Origin: Spirochaetaceae bacterium
Lineage (GTDB): Bacteria; Spirochaetota; Leptospiria; Leptospirales; Leptonemataceae
Length of the DNA: 64,000 nucleotides
Assembly: GCA_002729885.1 (NCBI GenBank)
Contig: PBUB01000019.1
Span: 1-64,000, forward strand
Direction of reading: 5' to 3'
Part shown: piece after piece, positions 47,273-56,680 of the stretch
How the letters are laid out: each line of letters begins with the position of its first letter
Numbering within the stretch: the first letter of the stretch is position 1
The notes under the pieces: model-generated
Seen by the model: only the letters and a program-made list of their open reading frames with translations
Databases searched by the model: none
What the model was told of the DNA's origin: nothing
Program-made: the position numbers and the translations under genes

Positions 47273-48628
47273 TCACAAAGGAATGAATCCCTCTTCGGCG
47301 CTATATAGCATTCCCCGGGACTTATCCAGGAGGGCCCGCTGCAATGCCTTCTCGGCCGTCCGCAATGTATCTTTGAAAGCACGCCGTAGCCCATCTTCCA
47401 TCCTTGCTGGATCGGAAAAATCTGACTCAAGTAAGCTCCGGACAGCCCAGCCGCCCTGGAGCTGCAGTGGTTTACCATCCTTTCGCACCAGAGTTTCCAA
47501 CCTCTCCTGGATTTCCCGGTGCTTTCGACTGCATTGGTCCATGGTGTGATCCACCGCATAGATCAGGAAGTCAGATAACCCGGATCGAACTATAACCATG
47601 GAATCGCTGCTACAAAGTCTTAAATGCGAAGCCGCTTGAATCAATACCTGGTCCACAGCCGCCTGCCCCTGGTGCTCCCGGTAGGAATCCATGTCCGCCA
47701 ATCGAAGGTGAGCCGCAGAGATGTGACGGCAGGGAATGCCGGAGTGCCGAAGGGTCCAGGCTACACGTCGTGACAGAATCCTTGCTACCTCTGAATTTGT
47801 GGGTAAGCCTGTAACACTGTCCAGACGATCGCTGGACACCTCAAAGGTTACATCTTTAAAAACGAAAAGATAGCCAGTAACTACTTCGGTGGCGGAGATA
47901 AGGGGCAGAATGGTTCGCTCCAGATACAATGGGCCTCGCCGATAAAAATCGGAAACGGTTTCATCCGAAATCTGCATCGGCAGGCTGAACAGGGCAAGCT
48001 CGGATGGCTCCTCCTGTTTCAGATGCCTTTGAATTTGGCTTAGTGACCATCCATGCCAGACATCCAGTTCTCGATTCAGCAAAAGCTCCAGGCGGTGGTT
48101 GTAGTGCATGAGCTGACCATCGCCGGCTCCTTCAATAACCATCAATCCCATCTGAAGTGAATCCAGAACGGACCGGGTGCGCTCCATCTGAACAACATGG
48201 AGAGATTCCAGATATTCATGGGTGGACTGGATAATGCCCTGTCTTCTGTGGGCATCCACAACCTGAAACAGATAGCGATTCCAATCCGAGTCTTCCTCTT
48301 CGAAACGGAAGTGCCGGACCCCAAGAGATGCCAGGTCTGCTGCTACCTGCGCCCCGGTGGCCGAGCGCTGCAGCACAACAATCAAGGGAGCTCCAGATCG
48401 AAGCAGGGTTTGCACTAAATCAGAAGATGGATGGACGGAAGACCAGTGCAGAATGATTGCTTCTGGATGTTGCCTGGATAACAGCCTCTCAAGCTCCTCC
48501 GGGTCCGGCGGAAAGCAAGAGCACCGCTGATTAAGCAGGCCTGCTAACTGACGGCCTTCTTCGTTACCTGCCACTACAAGAATCAAATCCCTGCTAATGT
48601 GCCCTATAAGTCCTGGCCTTTCCAGCAC
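47273..48628 (-). CDS. Receiver-like/PAS/degenerate GGDEF protein
   Basis: 451 residues: a receiver-like domain lacking clear phosphoacceptor Asp (15-125), a PAS-like domain (about 150-265, MGLMVIEGAGDGQLMHYNH), and a GGDEF-fold domain (about 270-440) that begins DSVTGLPTNSE but has RSGLSDFLIY (348-357) where active enzymes have R-x-GGDEF. Catalysis is thus lost and it probably acts as a sensor or binding protein. GTG start at 48628 with a weak ribosome-binding site. It follows the cmoB-like gene by 50 bases on the same strand, so it may belong to the clpB transcript. Confidence 0.8.
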   Translation of the reverse strand: MLERPGLIGHISRDLILVVAGNEEGRQLAGLLNQRCSCFPPDPEELERLLSRQHPEAIILHWSSVHPSSDLVQTLLRSGAPLIVVLQRSATGAQVAADLASLGVRHFRFEEEDSDWNRYLFQVVDAHRRQGIIQSTHEYLESLHVVQMERTRSVLDSLQMGLMVIEGAGDGQLMHYNHRLELLLNRELDVWHGWSLSQIQRHLKQEEPSELALFSLPMQISDETVSDFYRRGPLYLERTILPLISATEVVTGYLFVFKDVTFEVSSDRLDSVTGLPTNSEVARILSRRVAWTLRHSGIPCRHISAAHLRLADMDSYREHQGQAAVDQVLIQAASHLRLCSSDSMVIVRSGLSDFLIYAVDHTMDQCSRKHREIQERLETLVRKDGKPLQLQGGWAVRSLLESDFSDPARMEDGLRRAFKDTLRTAEKALQRALLDKSRGMLYSAEEGFIPL

Positions 48629-48678
48629 AAAATCATGGCGACCCAGGCTTGCAACCGGGCATTGGAAAACGGTGCGCC

Positions 48679-49893
48679 CTATCTACGGGCCCGAACCAGA
48701 ATCCGAACAGGGGCAGGCAGACCATCCTTGAGAAAGCCCGGGCGTTCAGTATCCAGGAATTCCTCCAGAACGGGCATACCGGTATCGCCGTTTAACTCCC
48801 CTGAATAGTCCCAGGTTTCCAAAGTTTCAATATCTCGATAGCCGCTACGATGAAGATAATTGCACAGAGTCACAGAATCGGGTACATGCCAGATTCCCCG
48901 GGCTCCTGCATATTTACCGGCCGGAAGTATGGCTCTGGGATAAGGAGCATTCGGATCATCCGGAATGCCCATGGACTCCAGATAAAGTACCCCGCCCGTT
49001 TTCAATGCTCCATGAATGGTACGAAGCAATTCAATGGGATCGGTCCGATGGTAGATGACGCCCCAGCAAAGAATGGCATCGAAGGTCTTGCCGGCCAGTT
49101 CCAACGAACCAGGCTGATCGGCGGACTCAGCGGCACCGCGCTTTTCTGAAACCGTGCCGGCCGAATCAACAGCGCCGGTTCGACTTATGGCATTGCCCCC
49201 GTGCTTTTCTGAACCCGCGGCGGCTGACTCAATACCAGCGGTTCCAATTAAAGAATCCTCCCTGCGCTTTACTGAATCTGCGCCAGCCGAATCAACAGCG
49301 CCGGTTCCACTTATGGCATTGCCCCCGTGCATTTCTGAACCCGCGGCGGCCGGCGAGTCCGCGCCGGCCGAATGGTTCAGACCAGCAGTTCTTTTCTGAG
49401 GCCCTTTCAGTGCCTGGTGATCCGCTGGGATGAACTTTATATTACGGACTGGATGGCCGGGTTCCAGCATCTCTTGAAGAAAACGAAACTGCCGGTAGAA
49501 GGGAGGCGCGGGATCCAGCCCGTAGATCTGGCCGGACTGCTTTAGCTCCAGAAGACGAATCAGATAATAGCCGTTGTTGCAGCCCAGATCCAGGACATCG
49601 CCGGATCGTATGGCCGGGTCCTCGGCAAGATAGGGATTACAATGCTTCCATTTGGCATCGCTATTCCAGTGCGAAGCGACCTCCTCGCCGAAAAAGGAAA
49701 AGGGGCCCTTTCGATAGGGCCCCAGTTCATTCAGCCAGTAACTCAGCTGCTGTTTGTCATCCTCGCTTAAACCTGGTCCGGGGCCATTTTCTACGGTGAG
49801 CGGCTGTCCCACTTCAATGGTGGGCCCGATCCTCAAATGCCGGGTGCGGATGCTTCTCGCAAATTCCAGAGCGCGTTGAAAGGATGACTCCAC
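48679..49893 (-). CDS. cmoB: CmoB-like tRNA methyltransferase with repeat insertion
   Basis: 404 residues; a CmoB-type SAM-fold enzyme that carboxymethylates ho5U34 of tRNA using carboxy-SAM. Conserved: YRKGPFSFFG, SDAKWKHCNPYL, motif I LDLGCNNGYYL (102-112), GLDPAPPFYRQF, WGVIYHRTDPIELL (278-291), YAGARGIWHVPDS and FLDTERPGFLKDGLPAPVR. Residues about 163-267 are an insertion of four 21-residue repeats (for example SAAAGSEKHGGNAISRTGAVD) splitting the fold between IKFIPAD and FDAILCW. CmoB proteins are normally about 320 residues, so the core is complete without it. It starts 5 bases after clpB. Confidence 0.85.
   Translation of the reverse strand: MESSFQRALEFARSIRTRHLRIGPTIEVGQPLTVENGPGPGLSEDDKQQLSYWLNELGPYRKGPFSFFGEEVASHWNSDAKWKHCNPYLAEDPAIRSGDVLDLGCNNGYYLIRLLELKQSGQIYGLDPAPPFYRQFRFLQEMLEPGHPVRNIKFIPADHQALKGPQKRTAGLNHSAGADSPAAAGSEMHGGNAISGTGAVDSAGADSVKRREDSLIGTAGIESAAAGSEKHGGNAISRTGAVDSAGTVSEKRGAAESADQPGSLELAGKTFDAILCWGVIYHRTDPIELLRTIHGALKTGGVLYLESMGIPDDPNAPYPRAILPAGKYAGARGIWHVPDSVTLCNYLHRSGYRDIETLETWDYSGELNGDTGMPVLEEFLDTERPGFLKDGLPAPVRILVRARR
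49114..49373. repeat. 63-bp in-frame tandem repeats inside cmoB-like gene
   Basis: Read on the plus strand, units begin at 49177 (GGTTCGACTTATGGCATTGC), 49240 (GGTTCCAATTAAAGAATC) and 49303 (GGTTCCACTTATGGCATTGC), 63 bases apart, with a partial unit before them. Units one and three are nearly identical. The start GGTTC-x-x-CTTATG and the GAACC 39 bases on match the 61-bp array at 30491-30917. Here the period is a multiple of three, so the gene stays in frame. Confidence 0.85.
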
Positions 49894-49898
49894 TGGAA

Positions 49899-52466
49899 TT
49901 ACTTCAGAGCAACCCTGTCTTTGTCCAGACCCAGTTTGTATTCTTTATCTGCCGAGAAATCTCCCTTGAGAATGGCCTGGCTAAGTGTATTGCCCACATC
50001 CTTCTGAATCAATCTCTTCAGTGGCCTCGCCCCGAACTGAGGATCATACCCCTTCTTCGCCAGATAGTTGATCAAGGCGCTCTCTACTTTTACATTCAAT
50101 CCAGCTTCCCGGGCTCTCTGAATAATCTTTCGAATCTGGATCTTCACTATGTCTTTTAGAGCTTCCTCTGTGATCGGATGATAGTAGATGGTATCGTCCA
50201 GTCGGTTGAGAAATTCCGGCCGGAAGAAGGTATGCAGTTCCCTTTCAATCAGCTCCTGTTTCTCCTCCTCGGATTTTGAGCTATCCATTAGATGATGGCT
50301 TCCAATATTCGAAGTCATAATGACGATGGTATTTTGAAAATCCACCATCCGGCCTTTCGAGTCAGTAAGCCTTCCATCGTCGAATAACTGCAAAAACAGA
50401 TTGAACACATCCGGATGCGCCTTCTCTACCTCATCAAAAAGAATCACCTGGTAGGGCCTTCGGCGCACCGCCTCGGTTAGCTGGCCACCTTCATCATAGC
50501 CTACATATCCTGGAGGGGCACCGATGAGCCTGGCCACAGCATGCTTTTCCATGTACTCAGACATATCGATTCGCAGCATGGCATTCTCATCATCGAAAAG
50601 AAATTTGCTGAGAGCACGAGCCGTTTCGGTCTTTCCCACACCTGTGGGGCCCACGAAAAGGAAGACACCCACCGGTCGATTGGGATCGCTGAGTCCACTT
50701 CGATTTCTGAGGATGGCCTCGCTTACTTCCTGAAGAGCATGATCCTGACCGATGACTGTGGTCTTTAACTGATCGAACATGCCCAGAAGCTTTTCCTTTT
50801 CCCCCTGCATCATCCTGGAAACAGGGATGCCAGTCCATCGAGAGACAATGGTAGCAATGTCTTCATCGGTAACTTCTTCTTTTAGATACTGCTTCTTACT
50901 CTCTTCAATCTTCTTTTCCAGAGCCTTGAGCATGTTCTCGAGAGTAACCAGTTTGCCGTAGCGAATCTCAGCCACTCGATTCAAGTCTCCAATTCGTTCG
51001 GCCTCTTTTTCCTGCATCCTCCAGGAATCGATTTCTTCACGCAGGGATTTGGCTTTCTCCACATCCACTCGTTCTGCTTCCCAGACGCCTTTCTTGTTTA
51101 CGAATTCCTCTTCCAGGTTGGCCAGTTCCCGACCCACCACTTCCAGTCGCTCTTTGGAGGCCGGGTCCTTTTCCTTTTTAAGAGCCTCTCTTTCAATCTT
51201 CAATGACTGAATTCGCTTGGAGATGATATCCAGCTCTTCTGGCAGTGAATCCAATTCGATGCGCATCTTACTCATGGCTTCATCGATCAAGTCCACAGCT
51301 TTATCCGGAAGGAATCGATCGGTGATATAGCGATTGGAAAGCTTGGCTGCAGCCACAAGAGCGCTGTCTGTCACTCGTATACCATGGTGCAATTCGTAGC
51401 GATCCTTCAGTCCACGCAGGATGGTAACTGTCTCTTCTTCTGAAGGCTCCTTCACATATACCGGCTGGAATCGGCGCTCCAGCGCCTGGTCTTTTTCAAT
51501 GTACTTCTGGTATTCTTTGAGCGTTGTAGCTCCAATACAGCGGAGATCTCCCCTGGCCAGAGCCGGTTTGATCATGTTGGAAGCATCCAGGGACCCTTCT
51601 GCGGCGCCGGCCCCTACAATTGTATGGATTTCATCTATAAAGAGGATAATCCGTCCATCGCTTCGCTGCACCTCATTTAGAAGTGCTTTGAATCGATCTT
51701 CAAACTCCCCTCGATACTTGGCACCTGCAATCATGGAGCCCAGATCCAGTGCATAGAGTTCCTTATCCAGAAGGCCTTCCGGAACTTCTCCGGCCACGAT
51801 TTTGCCGGCCAGACCTTCCACAATGGCTGTTTTACCGGTTCCGGGTTCTCCAATCAGTATTGGATTGTTTTTGGTACGTCGACTGAGTACCTGCATGATT
51901 CTGCGAATTTCTTCATCACGACCGATAACCGGATCGAGTTTTCCCTTTCGTGCGGAGTCGTTCAGGTTTCGGGCATACTTGGAAAGTGCTTCTATAGTAT
52001 CTTCTGGATTATCGCTGGTAACGGGTTGACCGCCTCGCATTTCGTTGACCGCCTGCTTGATTTCTTTTGGATCCAGACCCAGTCGTTTTAGTTCACCGGT
52101 AAGGCGTTGACTTTCATCTTCCAGGTAGGCCAGTGCAATGTGCTCGGTGGACAGATATTGATCGTCCCTATTCTTGGCGATCTTATCTGCTCTTTGCAAG
52201 AGCTGAGCAAATCCCCGGGACGGTCGTATCTCCATTTCTCCTTCGGCTCTTGGCAATGTGCCCAGATACCCTTCCAGGAGTCCCAGCACTGTGCTTTGAG
52301 ACACACCCATGCGCTCCAGAAGCATGGGACCCATCCCTTCTTCCTGGCGAAAAATCTCATAAAGAAGATGCTCCGGCATCACTTCCGGATTTCCCCTTTC
52401 CTGAGCTAGCTCCTGCGCATTCTCAATCGCTTCATGGGCTTTGGTTGTTAGTTTATCAAGTTTCAT
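49899..52466 (-). CDS. clpB: Chaperone ClpB (protein disaggregase)
   Basis: ATP-driven hexameric disaggregase working with DnaK. 855 residues, full length: N-terminal Clp-N repeats (1-145), AAA1 with Walker [10 protein letters not shown] and LFIDEIH, the coiled-coil middle domain (about 400-530), AAA2 with GPTGVGKTE and LFDEVEKAH, and the C-terminal domain. The central pore loops ([23 protein letters not shown]) are intact. Head of a probable operon with the cmoB-like gene. No CIRCE element is seen upstream. Confidence 0.97.
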   Translation of the reverse strand: MKLDKLTTKAHEAIENAQELAQERGNPEVMPEHLLYEIFRQEEGMGPMLLERMGVSQSTVLGLLEGYLGTLPRAEGEMEIRPSRGFAQLLQRADKIAKNRDDQYLSTEHIALAYLEDESQRLTGELKRLGLDPKEIKQAVNEMRGGQPVTSDNPEDTIEALSKYARNLNDSARKGKLDPVIGRDEEIRRIMQVLSRRTKNNPILIGEPGTGKTAIVEGLAGKIVAGEVPEGLLDKELYALDLGSMIAGAKYRGEFEDRFKALLNEVQRSDGRIILFIDEIHTIVGAGAAEGSLDASNMIKPALARGDLRCIGATTLKEYQKYIEKDQALERRFQPVYVKEPSEEETVTILRGLKDRYELHHGIRVTDSALVAAAKLSNRYITDRFLPDKAVDLIDEAMSKMRIELDSLPEELDIISKRIQSLKIEREALKKEKDPASKERLEVVGRELANLEEEFVNKKGVWEAERVDVEKAKSLREEIDSWRMQEKEAERIGDLNRVAEIRYGKLVTLENMLKALEKKIEESKKQYLKEEVTDEDIATIVSRWTGIPVSRMMQGEKEKLLGMFDQLKTTVIGQDHALQEVSEAILRNRSGLSDPNRPVGVFLFVGPTGVGKTETARALSKFLFDDENAMLRIDMSEYMEKHAVARLIGAPPGYVGYDEGGQLTEAVRRRPYQVILFDEVEKAHPDVFNLFLQLFDDGRLTDSKGRMVDFQNTIVIMTSNIGSHHLMDSSKSEEEKQELIERELHTFFRPEFLNRLDDTIYYHPITEEALKDIVKIQIRKIIQRAREAGLNVKVESALINYLAKKGYDPQFGARPLKRLIQKDVGNTLSQAILKGDFSADKEYKLGLDKDRVALK

Positions 52467-52933
52467 AGCTTCACTTCTGTTTACAGGATCTATATCGATC
52501 CAGGAGCATCATTTCATTCTAGCGAACGGCCCCAGGACCCTCTCGAATCAAGGGCTCTATGCTCGGATATCCTCCGGGACCTGCCTGTTTCAAGTCTGCA
52601 CCGAGCAATTCCTTTGAGCGACACTTTCTATCATTATTGCATGTAGCAAGTAACTAGCAAGGATTGGACCAGGCTTTCTCACATGCATCGGGTGATCTAC
52701 GTTATTCTGAAGCAAAGTCATTGTCGAAATGTCAGGGCGCCAGGTAAGAATGGCATCCACCTATTTTTCTGAGACTGGTTCTCAATAAACAGCAAAACCC
52801 TGAATTTTTATCTGAAAAGAATGCAGCGCTGGCAGATTCTATTGACAGCCTCATTGCAAATCCATTCTTGTTCAAGGCGGGATCAGCGATCATCGCAGCG
52901 CTTCCGCCAATTTGGAAAAAGGGCACAAGCCAA
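52467..52933. other. Divergent region between clpB and the act operon
   Basis: About 470 bases without a supported gene. It holds TGAGA-CTGGT-TCTCA (52770-52784), a perfect inverted repeat that could be an operator, and TTGACA at 52842-52847 with a poor -10 (TTCTTG, 17-base spacer), a candidate promoter for actA. The direct repeat TAGCAAG occurs twice around 52655. All of these are weak. Confidence 0.4.
52770..52784. promoter_or_regulatory. Inverted repeat TGAGA-N5-TCTCA upstream of act operon
   Basis: Perfect 5-bp arms around a five-base spacer, 60 bases upstream of the candidate -35 box. A repressor or activator site is possible; the regulator is unknown. Confidence 0.3.
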
Positions 52934-53506
52934 ATGGCACCTCTTCTAAGAATCGCAAAGAAGCACGGAATCAAATTTGTATTACTCTTCGCTTTAATCG
53001 GCGCATTTGTATACCTGTACGGAGTCAATCCGAAGTATCAGGGCTACGCAGCCGATCAACCCATCCCATTCAGCCACAAGATACATGCAGGCGAACTAGG
53101 CGTCGATTGTCAGTTCTGCCATACAAGTGTGGATAAGAGTGCGATGGCCAGCGTACCGGACACAGCAACATGTATGAAATGCCATGCATACGTTGCTTCC
53201 GATAGTCCGGACATCCAGTATCTGCGGAAGACCTATGAAAAAGGTATTCCCATGCGCTGGAACAAGGTCCATGATCTACCGGATCATGCGAAGTTCTCAC
53301 ACAAAGTGCACATCGCCCGTGGATTTGATTGCACCCAGTGCCACGGCAACATCGCGGAAATGGACAAAGTGGAAGTTGCCAGCGAATTTAACATGGGCTG
53401 GTGCGTTAACTGTCACCGTGAACAGGCTGAGAAAATGAACCTGGACAGGTCCCCCGGTAGCAACCATAGCCTGGGCATTACCGATTGTAGCACCTGTCAC
53501 TATTGA
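52934..53506 (+). CDS. actA: Alternative complex III subunit ActA, pentahaem cytochrome c
   Basis: 190 residues from ATG 52934. One N-terminal membrane helix (FVLLFALIGAFVYLYGV), then five c-type haem motifs: CQFCH, CMKCH, CTQCH, CVNCH and CSTCH, the count of ActA. Periplasmic electron-transfer subunit that takes electrons from ActB and passes them to soluble or membrane cytochromes. The start at the upstream TTG 52868 is rejected because residues before MAPLL look untranslated. It overlaps the actB frame at 53503. Confidence 0.93.
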   Translation: MAPLLRIAKKHGIKFVLLFALIGAFVYLYGVNPKYQGYAADQPIPFSHKIHAGELGVDCQFCHTSVDKSAMASVPDTATCMKCHAYVASDSPDIQYLRKTYEKGIPMRWNKVHDLPDHAKFSHKVHIARGFDCTQCHGNIAEMDKVEVASEFNMGWCVNCHREQAEKMNLDRSPGSNHSLGITDCSTCHY

Positions 53507-53535
53507 GATCACTGGAAGGAACCTGGTTGGATTTC

Positions 53536-56500
53536 ATGGAAACAAAGAATAGAACTAGAAAATACTGGCAATCCCTGGAACAGAGGAATGCCCCCCCTGT
53601 AGAAAACTACAAGGAACCCGAGTTTGGCATGTCCAAGAATGAGATGGTGGCCGAGCTCAAGAAGAAGCCTGTAAGCAGAAAGAACTTCCTGAAATTTATG
53701 GGCGCCGGAGCTGTACTGGTTCAGGCAGCCTGCCGACGTCCCACCGAACAGATTGTTCCTGCGGTAATTCGTCCGCCAGAAGACATTCCAGGTGAAGCGA
53801 ACTATTATTCCACTGTAGCACCGGACGGAACCGGTCTGGTTGTGCGCACCATGAATGCACGGCCCAATAAGATCTCCGGAAACCCCGAGCATCCACTGAC
53901 TCGCGGCGGTGTATCCTCCTATGACGTGGCCAGCATCATGGATCTGTATGATCCAGATCGAATCCGCAAGCCAGCTCGTCTTAACAACGGTAAAAAGAAA
54001 CGAGCTTCCAGAGATGCAATTATCTCCGAAATCCAGGCCGAGATCAAGAAAGGAGACTATGTTCTTCTTACCGGCCCCATCGACAGCCCTACATCTCGCA
54101 AACTGATCCGCGACTTCCTGGGAGCGAATCCCGGTGGTAAGCATGTTGAGTTCCGTGCAGATCCCACACTGCGACAGATTTCTGAAAGTCAAAAGGCCTC
54201 CTACGGCGAAGCTGTGGTGCCCTTCTATCGCTTTGACCGGGCCAATCTGGTACTGGCCATTGATGCGGACTTCCTGGGAACCATGGGCCTGCCAGCGGCG
54301 CACACCGCTGATTTCGCAGCTCGCAGGGATCCAACACAGGGAAAACCTGCAAGACTAATCGCCATTGAATCTATGTTCAGCCTTACCGGCTCCAATGCGG
54401 ACCGACGCATTCCGGTACGACCCGGGGACCAGACCGCTGTTGCTCTGGCTCTGGCCGCTCATATTACATTGAATCTGAAAGTAGGTCCCTACACCGGCAA
54501 CGGCCAGGTGCGAGGACTGCTAGAGAATTACACTCCTGAGCGCGTAGCTGAATTACTCAAGCTGGATCAGACTGCCATTGAAAAGACCGCAGAAGAACTC
54601 TGGGCCAACCGTGGCAAAGGGCTGGTGCTGGGAGGATCTCCTCTGGCAGCCACCGGTCGTCAGGCTACCCTGGGTATTGCAGTCAACCTGCTTAACGATA
54701 TCTGCGGCAACGATGGGATCACTGTCGATTATCGCAATTCTCTGAACTACTCTGCTGGTATCTCCGATCCTGATATGCTTTCTCTTCTGGCGGATTGTCA
54801 GGCCGGAAAAATCAAGACATTGATCGTCTCTGGCGCAAACATCAATTACCATCTGCCGCAAAGTGCGAAGGTAAAAGAAGCGCTGGCTGCAGTTCCCTAT
54901 GTGGCGGCTATCAACGATCGAATCGATGAGACTTCAAAACTGGCAAAGTCCATTCTCCCTCTGAGCCATTTCCTGGAATCCTGGGGAGATCGAGAAGTCA
55001 TGGATGGCATCGCCGCCATTCAGCAGCCTACGGTTAGGCCCATTTTTGATTCTGCCAGTCTGGAAGATTATCTAATCCAGATCAGCGGTGGAACACTGGG
55101 TGGTTCTTCTGACTTTCATAGCTATCTCAAGGCAGCGTGGGCCCCTCGCGCAGGTGGTAACTTTCAGAAATTCTGGGTCAAAGTCCTTCAGGACGGATTC
55201 CATGCACCGGATGCTGGAAAGCTAAAAGGCAATGCCCCGGCTCGCCGCTTCAATGCTGGATCCCTAAATAACCTGCCTAGAAGCGTTGATGAAAAGGACG
55301 GTCTCAAACTGGGACTGTTCATGGGTGTTCCTGTACGAGATGGAAGCCTGGCCAACAATGCGTATCGCATGGAATTGCCAGACCCTGTTACCAAGATTGT
55401 CTGGGAAAACTATGCTGCCATGCTGCCCGCAACAGCCAGAAAGCTGAAGCTCAACCAGGGAACCATTGTAAGGATAAAAGCTGGAGAAACCACTCTGGAA
55501 CTGCCAGTGCATATGCAACCAGGTATCCATCCGGATGCTGTTCTGGTAGCCCTGGGCTATGGTCGCACGGCAGTGGGCAAGGTCGGAAACAACCGCGGAG
55601 TGAATGCCATATCTGTGGCTATCACAGGCGATGATTCGCTGACCCTGTCCGGTCTTACGGTTACTCTGGAAAATACTGGAGACCGAAAGAAACTGGGAAA
55701 TACACAGACTGTGTATCGCACCGGGATGAACGAACCGGATAACTTTCCCGGTATTTCAGATGATATTCCTTATGCTCCCTTTGCTGGTTCCACTCAGTAT
55801 ACTCAGGAGCAGCGGCCCATCATCCTGGAAGCCAGCTATAGCGACTATAACAAGTCCAAAGATATATTGTTTGAGCATACCGTAGAGCATCCTCAAAACG
55901 CCGGGCTCATGAAAGCCTGGGAATATGAGAACCTCCGCTGGCACATGGTGATTGATCTTTCCAAGTGCACGGGCTGTGGTTCCTGCGTTACCAGTTGTAA
56001 CCTGGAAAACAATATTCCTATGGTGGGACCGGAAGAGGTTTCTGTAGGCCGCGAAATGCACTGGCTTCGCATCGATCGGTATTACAGCGGATCTGAAGAG
56101 AATCCTGCTGTAAGCCATCAGCCAATGCTCTGCCAGCAATGCGAAAATGCACCCTGTGAGAACGTTTGCCCGGTGGCAGCCACCACGCATAACTCCGAAG
56201 GTCTGAATGTAATGACCTACAACCGCTGTGTGGGAACCAGATACTGCGCCAACAACTGTCCTTACAAAGTGCGCCGCTTCAACTGGTTTGAAAACTGGTA
56301 TTATATGGAAGGTCTTGAGAGAAAGCTCCGAGATCCAATGCAACTGGGGCTGAACCCCAACGTAACCGTTCGATCAAGAGGGGTTATGGAAAAATGCACC
56401 TTCTGCGTGCAGCGAATCAATGCCGCTCGCCAGGACATGAAAGTTCGTGGTGATAAGAAAATGAAAGACGGCACCGTGGTTACTGCCTGTCAGGAAGTTT

Positions 56501-56658
56501 GCGCTGCTGGAGCCATTACCTTTGGCGACATCAACGATGATTCGTCCGCTGTTTATCAGCTGGCAAAGAAAGATAAGCGAAGATACCGCGTCCTGGATTT
56601 CCTGGGCGTAGAGCCTTCCGTGACCTATCTTGCGAAAATTCGCAATCCTATGGCTTAA
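53536..56658 (+). CDS. actB: Alternative complex III subunit ActB, molybdopterin-like/iron-sulfur
   Basis: About 1040 residues. Twin-arginine-like start (SRKNFLKFMGAGAV) for periplasmic export, an N-terminal molybdopterin-oxidoreductase fold (about 60-720) that in ActB holds no cofactor, and a ferredoxin-like C-terminus with CTGCGSCVTSCNLE, CQQCENAPCENVCPV, CVGTRYCANNCPY and CTFCVQR...CQEVCAAGAI: four cubane/Fe-S clusters. ATG 53536 lies 15 bases after AAGGA; a TTG at 53527 (six bases after it) is possible. The central subunit of the complex. Confidence 0.95.
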   Translation: METKNRTRKYWQSLEQRNAPPVENYKEPEFGMSKNEMVAELKKKPVSRKNFLKFMGAGAVLVQAACRRPTEQIVPAVIRPPEDIPGEANYYSTVAPDGTGLVVRTMNARPNKISGNPEHPLTRGGVSSYDVASIMDLYDPDRIRKPARLNNGKKKRASRDAIISEIQAEIKKGDYVLLTGPIDSPTSRKLIRDFLGANPGGKHVEFRADPTLRQISESQKASYGEAVVPFYRFDRANLVLAIDADFLGTMGLPAAHTADFAARRDPTQGKPARLIAIESMFSLTGSNADRRIPVRPGDQTAVALALAAHITLNLKVGPYTGNGQVRGLLENYTPERVAELLKLDQTAIEKTAEELWANRGKGLVLGGSPLAATGRQATLGIAVNLLNDICGNDGITVDYRNSLNYSAGISDPDMLSLLADCQAGKIKTLIVSGANINYHLPQSAKVKEALAAVPYVAAINDRIDETSKLAKSILPLSHFLESWGDREVMDGIAAIQQPTVRPIFDSASLEDYLIQISGGTLGGSSDFHSYLKAAWAPRAGGNFQKFWVKVLQDGFHAPDAGKLKGNAPARRFNAGSLNNLPRSVDEKDGLKLGLFMGVPVRDGSLANNAYRMELPDPVTKIVWENYAAMLPATARKLKLNQGTIVRIKAGETTLELPVHMQPGIHPDAVLVALGYGRTAVGKVGNNRGVNAISVAITGDDSLTLSGLTVTLENTGDRKKLGNTQTVYRTGMNEPDNFPGISDDIPYAPFAGSTQYTQEQRPIILEASYSDYNKSKDILFEHTVEHPQNAGLMKAWEYENLRWHMVIDLSKCTGCGSCVTSCNLENNIPMVGPEEVSVGREMHWLRIDRYYSGSEENPAVSHQPMLCQQCENAPCENVCPVAATTHNSEGLNVMTYNRCVGTRYCANNCPYKVRRFNWFENWYYMEGLERKLRDPMQLGLNPNVTVRSRGVMEKCTFCVQRINAARQDMKVRGDKKMKDGTVVTACQEVCAAGAITFGDINDDSSAVYQLAKKDKRRYRVLDFLGVEPSVTYLAKIRNPMA

Positions 56659-56680
56659 TTGAGAAAGGGACGAACTAAAA

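Noticed and set aside
52467-52760. CIRCE or other heat-shock operator upstream of clpB
   Set aside because: No TTAGCACTC-N9-GAGTGCTAA or close variant was seen.
55756-56343. 195-codon minus-strand frame inside actB
   Set aside because: It is opposite the highly conserved iron-sulfur domain of actB and has no supporting features.
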